A stretch of DNA of 64,000 bases from Apoderus coryli (taxonomy: Eukaryota; Arthropoda; Insecta; Coleoptera; Attelabidae). Position numbers and translations under genes: made by a program. This document shows positions 1 to 10,277 of the stretch, one piece after another (position 1 is the first letter of the stretch; each line of letters begins with the position of its first letter). The stretch is taken from positions 13,684,428-13,748,427 of the forward strand of contig OU452211.1 of the NCBI GenBank assembly GCA_911728435.2. The letters are read 5' to 3'. The notes under the pieces are model-generated. The model did no database searches, was not told where the DNA came from, and saw only the letters and a program-made list of their open reading frames with translations.

Positions 1-1474
1 CAGATAAAATAATTTATTTGACATTTCTGATTCCATAGGCGACTAGATACATTAAAACATTTATTTAAAAACACCAAATGGTGTACAAATCAATTATTTG
101 GCGTTTTCTGCCAAAACACACAGACTTAGCTATAGTACACCCTAATACCATTCGACAGGTAATTAGTAAGTACATTGATAGGTAAGCTCAGAAATATGAC
201 GTTCCATTTACATTAATGAAGTTATAGCAACTTAAAGTTCTTATTTGAGTAGTTTTAATTTTTGGACACCCTGTATAAGATTGCAAGTTTATTGCAAATG
301 GAATATCAAATATGATCTATTTTTACACTTTAGTGTTCATTTCGTCAACATGACTTTAATAGCTCCTAAGTATTTGAAAGATGAAAATGAGGCTAGATTT
401 TGAGAAAATTCAATTTATTTAAAAAACCTTAAGGTTTAGGTATTATAAACCTTAATGAAACAGACACTTAATTTGATCAGAGGATCTAAAAGTGCAATAA
501 TATACAGGGCATTCCATTTAAAAAAACATAACTTTGATACTTTTCGGTTATTTGGGACACCCTGTATAATACTAAACCAATTTTAAAAAGTAGCCATAGT
601 AGATGCCCACATGTCCAACAAATGAAACTTTTTAAAAGTCACGTAGTTTGTCCACAATATTCCGCGCCATAAATCGTGAATAACCCTGTATTATAAAAAC
701 AAAATATTTATTATCGTTAATAATATTGGCTGAGAACACAAGATACCATAGCAGCATAGACAAACAATATCCTCATTACCGCACTAGTGCGGTAATATAC
801 GTCATTATGACAAAATAATGTCAAATCGTACCTATTACATGAGAGTGGTAGATAAATAATGTTATGGTATAGTGAACAAAATTACTGCTTTTCCCTATAC
901 ATAGGATTTAGTTTAAATTATTGCAGAGTCTAATAAAGTGCTATCAGATTGAGGCATGGGTCGACAAATGACGTGGCATGACAAGTGAAGAATTCGTCTC
1001 GCTATTATTATGAGCTCGTCAAAGTATCATAATCATGCCCATCTACAAATGTACTACGGGATTATCATTCTAGAGTATATATATATATAATATAAGATTT
1101 CTGTGGATGCTACTTGGACTAGATAATGTTAAACTAGTTACAGCTTAATGAGCCCCTAGCCGCCGTACATAAATAACGCTGCTAAATTCCAAGAAAATCG
1201 GCTGGTCTTTAAGAAATTTACAAAAATAAATTTGAAAGGGTCTTAAAATCGAAACATTATCGGACCTATAGACTTTTCGTCTTAAAATCACTGGTTGAAG
1301 TTTGGCCACTTTTTTGTTAGGTTCAATAATTAACGAATTGGTAATAAACTATATGAGGAGTCAAATGTATTGCTAGAAAGTATCGTAAGAACAAATACCA
1401 GCAAATTAAATTTAAAACTTTCAAAATGTCAACAAAAACAAGTCTATTACTGGTGACATCATGTATATATTTAC
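1..1474. other. Intronic or intergenic AT-rich DNA, no gene seen
   Basis: I see no coding region here. The stretch holds scattered copies of an ACACCCTGTATAA-like motif (around 268 and 560), common in insect repeats. It also holds a perfect 22-bp palindrome centred on CACTAGTG at 775-796 and a partial copy (about 950-1062) of a dispersed repeat found again at 8673 and 42216. It is probably downstream intron sequence of the auxilin-like gene whose exon ends at 1475. Confidence 0.5.
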
Positions 1475-1614
1475 CTGATCATTTTCAGTGTCACTATCAC
1501 TATCCTCCATCGGTGCTAAAACATGATGGGCAGGACTAATCGAAGGTGGAGCTGGTCTGGTAGGGGGTGGCCGCGGAGCTTTAGGTATACTAGGACGTCT
1601 TTTTGCTTTGCTAA
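1475..1614 (-). CDS. aux: Auxilin/GAK-like gene, linker exon (fifth exon in window)
   Basis: This 140-nt minus-strand exon begins after a TTTAG acceptor and ends at a GTAAATA donor. It enters with two bases that complete the split codon left by the exon at 6027-6220 and leaves in phase 0. The 46 codons encode a basic, proline-rich stretch (repeated PRPPP/RPAPP) ending in an acidic MEDSDSDTEND tract. That suits the poorly conserved linker between the C2 and clathrin-binding/J regions of auxilin and cyclin-G-associated kinase. Alone it would be hard to assign; the phase match and order with three strongly recognisable exons upstream are the main support. It could instead be an alternative exon. 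Confidence 0.55.
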
Positions 1615-1768
1615 CTAAATTTTAAATAACTTTCTGTAGTAAATTTCACGACAAACGTTCATAAAAGTAGAAGACATATGACATTTGATCCTAACAGAAA
1701 TGTGTTAAATACAATGTCAACTGGAAGTATAAGCGTGTTAGTCAATTTCAGACTGACTCCGTAACACC

Positions 1769-3706
1769 GCACAGTGGGGTATTTGAGCAATCTGGCCGGC
1801 CATAAATCGATTTCGTAAACTTTATCGCAGGTAGAAAATACGTGTATTTTATAAGCAGGGATAGTTTAGGCATATAATAAACTCCTTATCAACCTTATAG
1901 CACACTGTTCACAATCGTACGATCAGTTGAAATTCGGCTATCCTAAAGCAGACATATTAATTTCCGCCGTAGTTAGCAGATGTGTAGTGTTGAAGAGTGT
2001 TGTGATTTGTATTGTTTATTTAGACTTATAAAATAATAAATTATGGATTGTGGAGAACCAGGTAAGTGTGTTTAGTTTTCACAAATCTTTGTTATATAAT
2101 GCATTTTAGTAATTTTAAAATTAGCTTTTTCTATTGATAGTTTGTTTTCATGCTTTTTTTTCAATCTAGTTTTACTTTGTAGGACCAAAGTTGTACTTCC
2201 GGATATTTCCCGGAATCGATATCAGTTTGTTTTGAAAGTTTAGGTAGTAATTTTTTTTTGCGAAAAAATGCGATTTTGTAAATTATTGCTATTTAAAGCA
2301 AATAACTACATGTAAAATCGATAAAATAACTACTGGTATTAATTATTTCCTTTTTCCGTTCTTAATTGTTGTTTTTTTTTTCAGGGCCGTCAAATGTACG
2401 AGTACTGACTAGAAAACATTTATTTCCTATTATGCCGCGACAAAATTTGAATACCATGAACGAAAAGTTGGAATTTCTAGAAAACCATCTTCTCGAATCG
2501 GAAGATTTTTCAACGGAGCAAATTATTACACTAAAGCACGATTTGTCACATTTTAAGTCAGAAGTAAAGAGCAGGTGGTCTAAAGCGTTAAGAAAAGAAG
2601 AATACTTCTTAAAGAAAAATAACGAATGGCTCCAAGGAACATTTCATATTCCAAAGGTTGGAAAGAGACCCGGTCGACCCGCAAAGTTGTTTGAGGCATT
2701 AAGTGAGAGGACTAAAAGAAGAAAAACCGAAGGGCTTCGCAAAACAACTAACTTAGAGGTGCTCACTTACGCGACGCCGTCTAAGCTAGTAGAAAGTGGC
2801 AAAAGAGATGCTTCCTTAGTTCTAAAAGAAATTACAAGTACCCCAAAACGAGCAACAAAATATAAGAAACCTTTTTCTCGTACTCAGTTAGAAAGTGTCA
2901 GCTCTCAATTGTCGCCGAAGCAGGCTATTGCCATGTTTGTTGAAGCAGGACTTTCCAGGAGGCAGTACGAAATAATAAGAAGCACTCAGAAAAAGTTATT
3001 TCCTTGTTATAGTCTTCTACAAAAAGCTAAACTACAGTGCTACCCTGATAAGGCAGCATACATAATTTTCGGATTATGCAAAGGAATCTGCAGAAATCTA
3101 CATCCAGCTCTTCCCGTGGCATCCAATGACTCCCATTATGCACAAAATATTAATTCATGGCCCAATGGTTATCGAAAATGCCCTGCTTCCGATAGGTCAA
3201 TTACCAGAGGAGGCATCAGAAGCACGTAATAGGCATTTCAGGATCTATCGCCAAAAATTTGGAAGAAAGTTTTCAAGAGAATCTTGCAATTTGGATGTGT
3301 TGAATAGGCTGTTGCTTACTTCCGATCCTATTATAACTGGAATGAGACCAATACCTAAAAAGCATAGTAAACCGTTTTCCAAAGAAACACTAACTTTGTT
3401 ACTTTCGGCTTCACCTAATGTGAAAACAGAGTCGCAGTCGGAATCATCAACGGATGATGAAGAAGAGACTGTTGATTCAGACGAGGAACGATGGGATTCA
3501 TCCAGTTAAAACATTTTTTTATTCGAATTTTTTTATAATATGTTTGTAAAATTAATAATAAAGTTACCCAAATACGTGTCTATTTTTTTGGTTTTACTAT
3601 AAATTATACTTACAAATATCCTAAATGTACTCAATTCTTCCTGAAGTATAACTTATTTAAGTTATATATTTTTGGCGGCCCAGATTGCTCAAATACCCCA
3701 CTGTGC
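1769..3706 (+). mobile_element. Internally deleted DNA transposon with CACAGTGGGG terminal inverted repeats
   Basis: The ends are inverted repeats: CACAGTGGGGTATTTGAGC at 1770 onward and its complement ending at 3705. Imperfect pairing continues for about another 15 bp. Between them lies one spliced, transposase-like gene whose middle is missing. The flanks (AACACC and GCCGCG) give no obvious target duplication, so I do not assign a superfamily. It lies in the last auxilin-like intron visible here. Confidence 0.7.
2043..3509 (+). pseudogene. Spliced transposon protein with internal deletion
   Basis: Exon 1 (2043-2061) starts at ATG and ends at a GTAAGT donor. Exon 2 starts at 2385 after a long T-tract and CAG, in phase. 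The N-terminal part has a lysine-rich segment around KRPGRPAKLFEAL and SERTKRRKTEGLR, which resembles an uncharacterised transposon-associated family of invertebrates. Near 3110 the reading frame stops making sense, while another frame opens (about 3126-3509) with the family's C-terminal part (IHGPMVIENALLPIGQL onward) and an acidic tail. I infer a deletion of several hundred bases from the middle, removing the presumed catalytic region and shifting frame. It is probably non-functional but could be mobilised by a full-length relative. Confidence 0.6.
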
Positions 3707-3829
3707 GCCGCGTGGCCACGTCAAAATTGCAAAGCTAGGAGAGGCAGAAGTTCCGATGTTTGCCTTCAGGGGAACGACGGTGGAAGGTCGAATTAGGGTG
3801 AACCAAACCGCTATCCGATAAACTTATAC

Positions 3830-3934
3830 AAACAATGCTTTTGGAGAAATCCTGCGTCATATTTGTATTGTACTGACAGGATCACCAGAGAACTGTGAGC
3901 TAGTACAAATATGACGCAGCCAGAAGCATTGTTT
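3830..3934. repeat. Short inverted repeat (hairpin)
   Basis: About 30 bp at 3830-3868 (with AAATCCTGCGTCATATTTG) recur inverted at 3904-3934, separated by about 35 bp. The arms are imperfect. It looks like a small MITE remnant just right of the deleted transposon. The rest of 3707-4130 shows nothing else recognisable. Confidence 0.5.
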
Positions 3935-4140
3935 CTATAACAATTTTTTCACAAAACATTTTCGAAAATTTTAATAAAAAAGGGAAATTTTTGACATGAC
4001 ACTCATAAACAACATGACTTAGGGCTTCTAAGGTGACTGATATCCTAGAGTTGAGGGACGGGTCTGTTCAGAGTTAAAAAGTGGTGATAGGATTTCCCGA
4101 CTTTTTCAACTCCCTAATATTAGTAAAAATAGATTTGGAG

Positions 4141-5965
4141 CTTGGTTGGTTTTTAAGTACAGGGTAGGGTTTTTTTTTTGGTTTGGTTGGTTTTTAAGTA
4201 CAGGGTAGGGTTGGTTTGGTTTTTTTTTGGTTTTGGTTGGTTTTTAAGTACAGGGTAGGGTTTTGGTTGGTTTTTAAGTACAGGGTAGGGTTGGGTTTTT
4301 TTTGGTTTGGTTTTTTTGGTTTTGGTTGGTTTTTAAGTATAGGGTAGGGTTTTGGTTGGTTTTTAAGTACAGGGTAGGGTTTTGGTTGGTTTTTAAGTAC
4401 AGGGTAGGGTTTTTTTTAGTTTGGTTTTTTTTGGTTGGTTTTTAAGTATAGGGTAGGGTTTAGGTTGGTTTTTAAGTACAGGGTAGGGTTTTGGTTGGTT
4501 TTTAAGTAAAGGGTAGGGTTTTTTTAGTTTGGTTTTTTTTGGTTTGGTTTTTTTTGTTTTGGTTCGTTTTTAAGTACAGGGTAGGGTTTTAGTTGGTTTT
4601 TAAGTACAGGGTAGAGTTTTTTTTGGTTTGGTTTTGGTTGGTTTTTAAGTACAGGGTAGGGTTTCGGTTGGTTTTTAAGTACAGGGTAGGGTTTTTTTTG
4701 GTTTGGGTAGGGTTTTTTTTGGTTTGGTTTGTGGTTTTTTTGGTTTGGTTTGGGTTTTTTTTGGTTTGGTTTTTTTGGTTTTGGTTGGTTTTTAAGTACA
4801 GGGTAGGGATTTTTTTGGTTTGGTTTTTTTGGTTTTGGTTGGTTTTTAAGTACAGGGTAGGATTTTTTTTGGTTTGGTTTTTTTGGTTTTGGTTGGTTTT
4901 TAAGTACAGGGTAGGGTTTTGGTTGGTTTTTAAGTACAGGGTAGGGTTTTTTTTGGTTTGGTTTTTTTGGTTTTGGTTGGTTTTTAAGTACAGGGTAGGG
5001 TTTTGGTTGGTTTTTAAGTACAGGGTAGGGTTGGGTTTTTTTTGGTTTGGGTTGGTTTTTGGTTGGTTTTTAAGTACAGGGTAGGGTTTTGGTTGGTTTT
5101 TAAGTACAGGGTAGGGTTTTTTTTGGTTTGGTTTTTTTTGTTTTGGTTCGTTTTTAAGTACAGGGTAGGGTTTTAGTTGGTTTTTAAGTACAGGGTAGGG
5201 TTTTTTTTGGTTTGGTTTTGGTTGGTTTTTAAGTACAGGGTAGGGTTTCGGTTGGTTTTTAAGTACAGGGTAGGGTTTTTTTTGGTTTGGTTTTTTTTGT
5301 TTTGGTTCGTTTTTAAGTACAGGGTAGGGTTTTAGTTGGTTTTTAAGTACAGGGTAGGGTTTCGGTTGGTTTTTAAGTACAGGGTAGGGTTTTTTTATGG
5401 TTTGGGTAGGGTTTTTTTAGTTTGGTTTTTTTTGTTTTGGTTCGTTTTTAAGTACAGGGTAGGGTTTTAGTTGGTTTTTAAGTACAGGGTAGGGTTTTTT
5501 TTGGTTTGGTTTTGGTTACTTTTTAAGTACAGGGTAGGGTTTCGGTTGGTTTTTAAGTACAGGGTAGGGTTTTTTTATGGTTTGGGGTTTTTTTGGTTTG
5601 GTTTGGGTTTTTTTTGGTTTGGTTTTTTTGGTTTTGGTTGATTTTTAAGTACAGGGTAGGGTTTTTTTTTGGTTTGGTTTTTTTTTTGGTTTTGGTTGGT
5701 TTTTAAGTACAGGGTAGGGTTTTTTTTGGTTTGTTTTTTTTTTTTTGGTTTGGTTTTTTTGGTTTTGGTTGGTTTTTAAGTACAGGGTAGGGTTTTGGTT
5801 GGTTTTTAAGTACAGGGTAGGGTTTTTTTTGGTTTGGTTTTTTTTTTGGTTTGGTTTTTTTGGTTTTGGTTGGTTTTTAAGTACAGGGTAGGGTTTTTTT
5901 TGGTTTGGTTTTTTTGTTGGTTTGGTTTTGGTTGGTTTTTAAGTACAGGGTAGGGTTTTGGTTGC
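4141..5965. repeat. GT-rich tandem repeat array, about 30-bp unit
   Basis: About 1.8 kb of tandem repeats. The core unit is AAGTACAGGGTAGGG followed by a T-tract and a GGTTGG block. Units are 30 bp in the simplest runs, and interspersed T8GGTTTGG spacers give longer periods. One strand is almost free of C, and its GGGTAGGG and GGTTGG clusters could form G-quadruplexes. The array sits in an auxilin-like intron about 60 bp from an exon-intron border. The long open frame across it (4593-5084) is an artefact of repeat phase, not a gene. A 209-bp piece of the same array occurs at 7769-7977. Confidence 0.9.
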
Positions 5966-6026
5966 CCTAACCCAATTTGGTTGCTCTAACTATCATTATC
6001 ACTAAGGTGAAGATTGTCAAACTTAC

Positions 6027-6220
6027 TAAAGTTATCTACAGTTTCATCCTTTTCCAATTTAGTAGTAAACATCGTGTCCATAATACGTTCAGTTTGATCT
6101 GTCTGCCACGGCGCCGGTTGCGAAGGTTTCCTTTCTGTATCTGTTACAAAAACGTTTATAGTAACGTTGAAACGTTCCTGGTAGTGATCTTGACCTTCCG
6201 ATAAGTCATCGAGATCCGCT
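6027..6220 (-). CDS. aux: Auxilin/GAK-like gene, C2-end exon (fourth exon in window)
   Basis: The exon is 194 nt on the minus strand, between a GTAG acceptor and a GTAAGT donor inside TTTAGTAAGT. Its first base completes a lysine codon begun by the exon at 42609-42784. The product then reads ADLDDL followed by FNVTINVFVTD and ends with a polar linker containing QPAPWQ. This matches the end of the PTEN-type C2 domain of auxilin/GAK, where an LD-rich segment precedes the last beta strands and a PPWE-like motif. Phase continues correctly into the exon at 1475-1614. An alternative reading to the stop at 5986 is possible but would end the protein before its essential C-terminal domains. The preceding intron is about 36.4 kb and contains the Polinton. 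Confidence 0.85.
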
Positions 6221-6509
6221 CTACATATAATAAAAAAATACACCTATGTAATATTAGGATACATATCAGTACTATGCTTACTGATATGTACCCCTAATAT
6301 TATTAATATTGTGGTTAGTATTTATTGGTCTACATTAGTTTTAAACTGTAAATAGTGTAATATTATTGTAATCTCATCAACTGTCGCTAACGATAACCTC
6401 GATGTTGCCGAAACATTAAGGAAATTCATGCATATCAAAGCAAAACCAGAACGACGCTACGCCAGCAGTTTTAGTAAAGAAGATAGACGGCTCTATCAGA
6501 TGATTGAAT

Positions 6510-6670
6510 GAAGTCAGGAAGAAAGGTAGTTATCCACTACCGACAATAGACGACATGCTGGATAAGCTATTTGGTGCAAAGTTATTTATTTAGCAAATAC
6601 AGGGCAAGGAGGAGACGGCTTTCTCGACAGGTAATGAAGTCAAGCCTTTTGGATTATGTAACGCTCCGGT
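6510..6670 (+). pseudogene. Degenerate gypsy-type reverse transcriptase relic
   Basis: In broken frames I read YPLPTIDDMLDKLFGAKLF, then after a gap TAFSTGNEVKPFGLCNAP. These are the family A and B/C regions of a gypsy-class LTR reverse transcriptase, with the intervening segment deleted and stops present. No LTRs are visible nearby. It is an old fragment with no coding capacity. Confidence 0.65.
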
Positions 6671-7098
6671 ACCATGTAGAAGATCATCATGGCCGTACAT
6701 AAGTGCCACAGCCTTCTTTAGACAAGCCATGAACAAGTAAATTCGGCTACGTTGAGAACCAGTCCAATGGTGTATGTTTACATTATTACATTGTAACTTG
6801 CGGTCTAATTAAATCAGTGCTTATTGAGCTTAATTAAAACAGTTTTTTTTTTTTATAAAACTGGTAGTGAAAAGTGTGTATCATCTAAATTTAAAGTTAC
6901 AATACCGATTAAAATGTTAGTTAATAAAATAAAGTACGAGGCACGTTTTTTTAGTAAGTACCGTTTTGCGATTCCGCCGCCGCAGCGCTACGGTCGGCGT
7001 TCCGCGCATGCGCGCTGGTTACCTACATCTCTTGTCTACGCACTGATGCCATTACAGTTTGATTCCTCATTGTATACGTTGTTTACTGAGTGTTTAAG

Positions 7099-8219
7099 AT
7101 GCCTCCGACAATCGTGAGTCCCGCTGATTGTGAAGTACGGGCTGTTATACGATTTCTTAGTGCTAAAGGCGTAAAACCGATCGATATTCATCGTGAAATC
7201 TGTGAAGTTTACGGACAAAACATTATGCGTGATGGAATGGTAAGGAAATGGGTGAGAGCATTTAAAGATAGCCGCACAAATGTGCATGATGAAGAACGGA
7301 GTGGGCGTCCTTCGGTCGTTAATGAAGATTTGGTGCAGAAAGTGGAGGAAAAGGTGAGAGAAAACAGACGCTTTACAATTTCATCAATGTGCGACTGCTT
7401 TCCTCAATATTCTCGTAGTGTTTTGTATCGCATTGTGACCGAGAACTTGAATTACCGGAAATTGTGTTCACGTTGGGTTCCAAAAAATGTTGACGGATTT
7501 GAACAAAACCCAACGTTTAGGCAGTGCATTGACTTTCCTTGAGCGGTACCACAATGAAGGTGAAGATTTTTTAGACCAAATTGTTACTGCTGACGAAACA
7601 TGGGTGGCCTACGTCACGCCAGAATCGAAACAACAATCCATGGAATGGCGACATTCATCATCACCCAAAAGAGTGAAGTTTAAGCAAACAATTTCTGACC
7701 GGAAAATCATGTGCACAGTTTTTTGGGACAGAAAAGGAGTATTGCTAGTGGAGTTTCTGCCTCGTAATTGGTTTGGTTTTGGTTGGTTTTTAAGTACAGG
7801 GTAGGGTTGGTTTGGGTTTTTTTTGGTTTTGGTTGGTTTTTAAGTACAGGGTAGGGTTTTGGTTGGTTTTTAAGTACAGGGTAGGGTTTTTTTTGGTTTG
7901 GTTTTTTTCGTTTTGGTTCGTTTTTAAGTACAGGGTAGGGTTTTAGTTGGATTTTAAGTACAGGGTAGGGTTTTTTTCCATGGAATGGCGACATTCATCA
8001 TCACCCAAAAGAGTGAAGTTTAAGCAAACAATTTCTGCCCGGAAAATCATGTGCACAGTTTTTTGGGACAGAAAAGGAGTATTGCTAGTGGAGTTTCTGC
8101 CTCGTAATGAGACAATCAATGCAGCGTCTTATTGTGAGACATTGAACAATCTGCGTCGTGCAATCCAGAACAAAAGACGTGGCAAGTTGAGTAAGGGTAT
8201 CGTTTTGCTCTCTCATTAA
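7099..8219 (+). pseudogene. Mariner transposase pseudogene
   Basis: From the ATG at 7099 the protein shows the mariner paired HTH region, the DEERSGRPS linker and the RWVPK motif. An extra A in a run near 7490 shifts frame; the next frame continues with a mariner segment ending TADETWVAY, which contains the first catalytic Asp. At 7768 the coding sequence is interrupted by 209 bp of GT-rich tandem repeat. It resumes at 7978 by repeating the preceding 131 bp, then continues to RGKLSKGIVLL, where it ends. The second and third catalytic Asp are absent, so this copy cannot encode active transposase. Confidence 0.85.
7638..8108 (+). repeat. 131-bp direct duplication flanking a 209-bp piece of the GT-rich array
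   Basis: Bases 7638-7768 and 7978-8108 are both 131 bp and differ by eye at a single position (TCTGACCGG against TCTGCCCGG). Between them lie 209 bp of the 30-bp unit array otherwise found at 4141-5965. The duplicated segment is mariner transposase coding sequence. The layout resembles an extremely long target duplication, or a tandem duplication with array DNA copied into the junction. Confidence 0.9.
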
Positions 8220-8672
8220 TTAATCGTCCTCGATTTAACGTTTATTAGCTAAAGATTGGATTCAACGATGTTGTAGGAGAAATCAGGGTAAGTATAGTCG
8301 TATAGTATTTTCATATAAGGCGAACATAATACAAATCAATTCCATGCATGTTTTGGTTCGTGAAGCTGCATCAAAACTCTAATTTCTAATGTATTTTCAG
8401 GACAAAAGGAAGAGCAAACTATGAGAAACATCCTAAATAACTATTCCTGAGACGATCATAGTATTTGACCAACGGATCAAGCTAATAATACACGAAGAAA
8501 TGATAAACAAACAGCGGAGCACTAAAACAGAGAAATACTCATAATTGGTAACAGACGGGGCTCTAATTAGGGTAAATAACAAATAAACTAATCAACTACC
8601 ACTTGTAGGAGGACAATCATGAAACTGCCGACATGAACTATTACGCAAAACAGACGCAAACCAACAGAAGTG

Positions 8673-9056
8673 AAAATAATTTCGTGGCAAAGCGGACTAA
8701 AATGTTGGCTTTACCTACACAAGGAATTTTGTTTAATTTAGCAGGGCCCCAGTCTAATTCGATAGAAACCAGACCGAGGCATGGGTCGACAGGTACTGAC
8801 GAATTCGTTTCGCTCTTGTTATGAGCTCGTCAGAGCACCATAGTCGCTGCCCATCACAAATATCGGCCTGCATTTAAGCACAATAGGATACACAACAGTA
8901 GACACATGTAAACATATATCATCTACATGTACATAGTAATGCATATCCCATACCATGCAGAGGCCGAACAAACTCAATGTATAGGTAAAACCAGTCGTAT
9001 AAATAGAAATAAATATAAATAAAAATAGTATGAACACAAAACGCTAGCAGGAGACC
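8673..9056 (-). repeat. Dispersed repeat family, copy 2 (uninterrupted)
   Basis: Roughly 380 bp that match, in inverse orientation, the two halves of a copy at 39207-39329 and 42216-42503, and partly 950-1062. Shared landmarks are GGCATGGGTCGACA, GAATTCGT, TATGAGCTCGTCA and the terminal AGGAGACCATT. No coding capacity is seen. This copy preserves the empty site of the hAT-like insertion at 39330. Confidence 0.8.
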
Positions 9057-9327
9057 ATTGCTTTATTTCTGATTCTTCGTTCCTAGTTTTAACCCTTTGA
9101 GGACTAGTGGTTATTGTTGCAAACCACATATCTAAAGTGATGTATCTAATTACCTGGGGGTTTCTACTGTTAACCAAACTGTTTAACTGGTTGCCTAAAT
9201 TTCACTACAGATTATTCAGTAGTGCACAAAAATACTCTTGATGAACCAGCCAATCAAGAGTATTTTTGTGAGTTGTAGCTTATTAGTGTAAGGGTACGCT
9301 AGTTTAAATTTCAGTGGGAACATCAAA

Positions 9328-9529
9328 GCTGCAAAATACAAACGCATACATTTAAAATATTACCAAAAAACAATCAATTGAAAATTATACAAAAGAAAAG
9401 AAAAAAAAAGAAAAAGAAAAACAAAAAAAAAAGAAAAAAAAAAAGAAAAAAAAAAAAAAGAAAAAAAAAAAAATTTCAATTGATTGTTTTTTGATAATAT
9501 TTTAAATGTATGCGTTTGTATTTTGCAGC
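9328..9529. repeat. Long hairpin with purine-only loop
   Basis: A 56-bp arm at 9328-9383 (starting GCTGCAAAATACAAACGC) is complemented almost perfectly at 9474-9529. The loop of about 90 bases is almost pure A and G (AAAAAG-type runs). The structure lies between a TTAACCCTTTGAGG motif at 9089, which looks like a piggyBac-type end, and the Polinton insertion site. Confidence 0.8.
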
Positions 9530-9532
9530 ACT

Positions 9533-9565
9533 CTGAGGATGATCTAATATAGATCGAAACGTTAG
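9533..9565 (+). other. Hammerhead-like motif, copy 1
   Basis: CTGAGGA is followed by one extra base, a 5-bp stem (GATCT/AGATC) and GAAACGTT. This is the CUGANGA-stem-GAAA layout of a hammerhead ribozyme core, but the extra unpaired base departs from the canonical form. The same layout is found downstream of both Penelope-like elements (35339, 56922). Confidence 0.35.
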
Positions 9566-9726
9566 TGATATTTAAAACTGAGTTTTATTGTTTACGACCT
9601 ACAACCCAAATAAAGAAAACTTACTTAAAGATTTTATTTAGATATTGCATGAACATTTAGATCCAATAAAATTTCGGTTTTTGATTTCTATAGTTACATT
9701 TATACATTGTGGTTACGACTAGTAAC

Positions 9727-9732
9727 CACTAG
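9727..9732. repeat. Polinton target site duplication, left
   Basis: CACTAG here and at 27352-27357 flank the element exactly. Six base pairs is the usual Maverick/Polinton duplication length. Confidence 0.9.
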
Positions 9733-9947
9733 AGTAGAGTGTATTAGCCGATTTTGGAATAGTCCCCCCACTCTTGTTTGTCACGTACGTGACAAACAAG
9801 AGTGGGGGGACTATTCCAAGATCGGCTTATATGTACATATGTCAAAAGCAACCCTTTCCCCTAATCATTTGAGAAACCCGTCCATTACGTAAGCCAATGG
9901 GTGTATCAAACAAATCATGAATAAAGATGAGAGATCTAGAAACGGCT
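9733..9947 (+). repeat. Polinton left terminal inverted repeat
   Basis: This 215-bp block matches 27137-27351 inverted, with no difference I could spot apart from the base in the palindrome arm that is itself mirrored. It ends in AGATCTAGAAACGGCT. Degenerate copies of its inner 30 bp follow at about 9980 and 10090, with a (TG)12 tract at about 10023. The region 9995-10076 also pairs with 27087-27130, so weaker inverted similarity extends beyond 215 bp but is out of register. Confidence 0.95.
9747..9826. repeat. Palindrome near left Polinton tip
   Basis: Bases 9754-9819 are a perfect 66-bp palindrome centred on CACGTACGTG, with arms TTGGAATAGTCCCCCC and its complement. The symmetry extends to 80 bp with one mismatch. 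It starts only about 14 bp from the element end and can fold into a hairpin on either strand. Confidence 0.95.
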
Positions 9948-10277
9948 TATACTAGAATATGTGAAAACTACACAGCATGAATAGAAATTGGGAGATCTAG
10001 AAACGGCTAATATATACAGATGCGTGTGTGTGTGTGTGTGTGTGTGTCAACTATATAAAGAAGAAAGAGAGGGTTGTAACAAATCATGAATAGAGATAGG
10101 AGATCTAGAAACGGCTTATACTAGCATATGTCAAAAACTAATCCTTTCCACATCATTTTGAGAAACCCCCACATATTCTTTTTTTCTAATAATATATATA
10201 TATATATATGTATACACTCGGTATTATATAAAATGCTCAGCATTTATTCCCTCTAGATCATTCAATTATTAAAAATC

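Larger units (their letters stand above)
6937..8219 (+). mobile_element. Mariner element, 3'-truncated and interrupted by a tandem array
   Basis: The left end follows a TA dinucleotide and begins CGAGGCACGTTTTTTTAG, a mariner-like terminus. The element carries a mariner transposase with a frameshift and an inserted repeat array, and stops about 8212 without the second catalytic Asp region or a right terminal repeat. Sequence from 8220 to about 8670 shows nothing recognisable. Confidence 0.7.

Noticed and set aside
4593..5084. Open frame of 163 codons rich in FKYRVGF
   Set aside because: It is the translation of the 30-bp tandem array; repeat length divisible by three keeps the frame open. 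Same for the antisense frame at 7707-7994.
4141..5965. Possible interstitial telomeric repeat
   Set aside because: Insect telomeric repeat is TTAGG-type; the unit here is about 30 bp with a different core, so only the G-rich bias is similar.
5986..6026. Extension of the auxilin-like exon to the stop at 5986 as a terminal exon
   Set aside because: A strong GTAAGT donor at 6026 and a phase-matched downstream exon at 1614 fit better, and ending there would remove the J domain.
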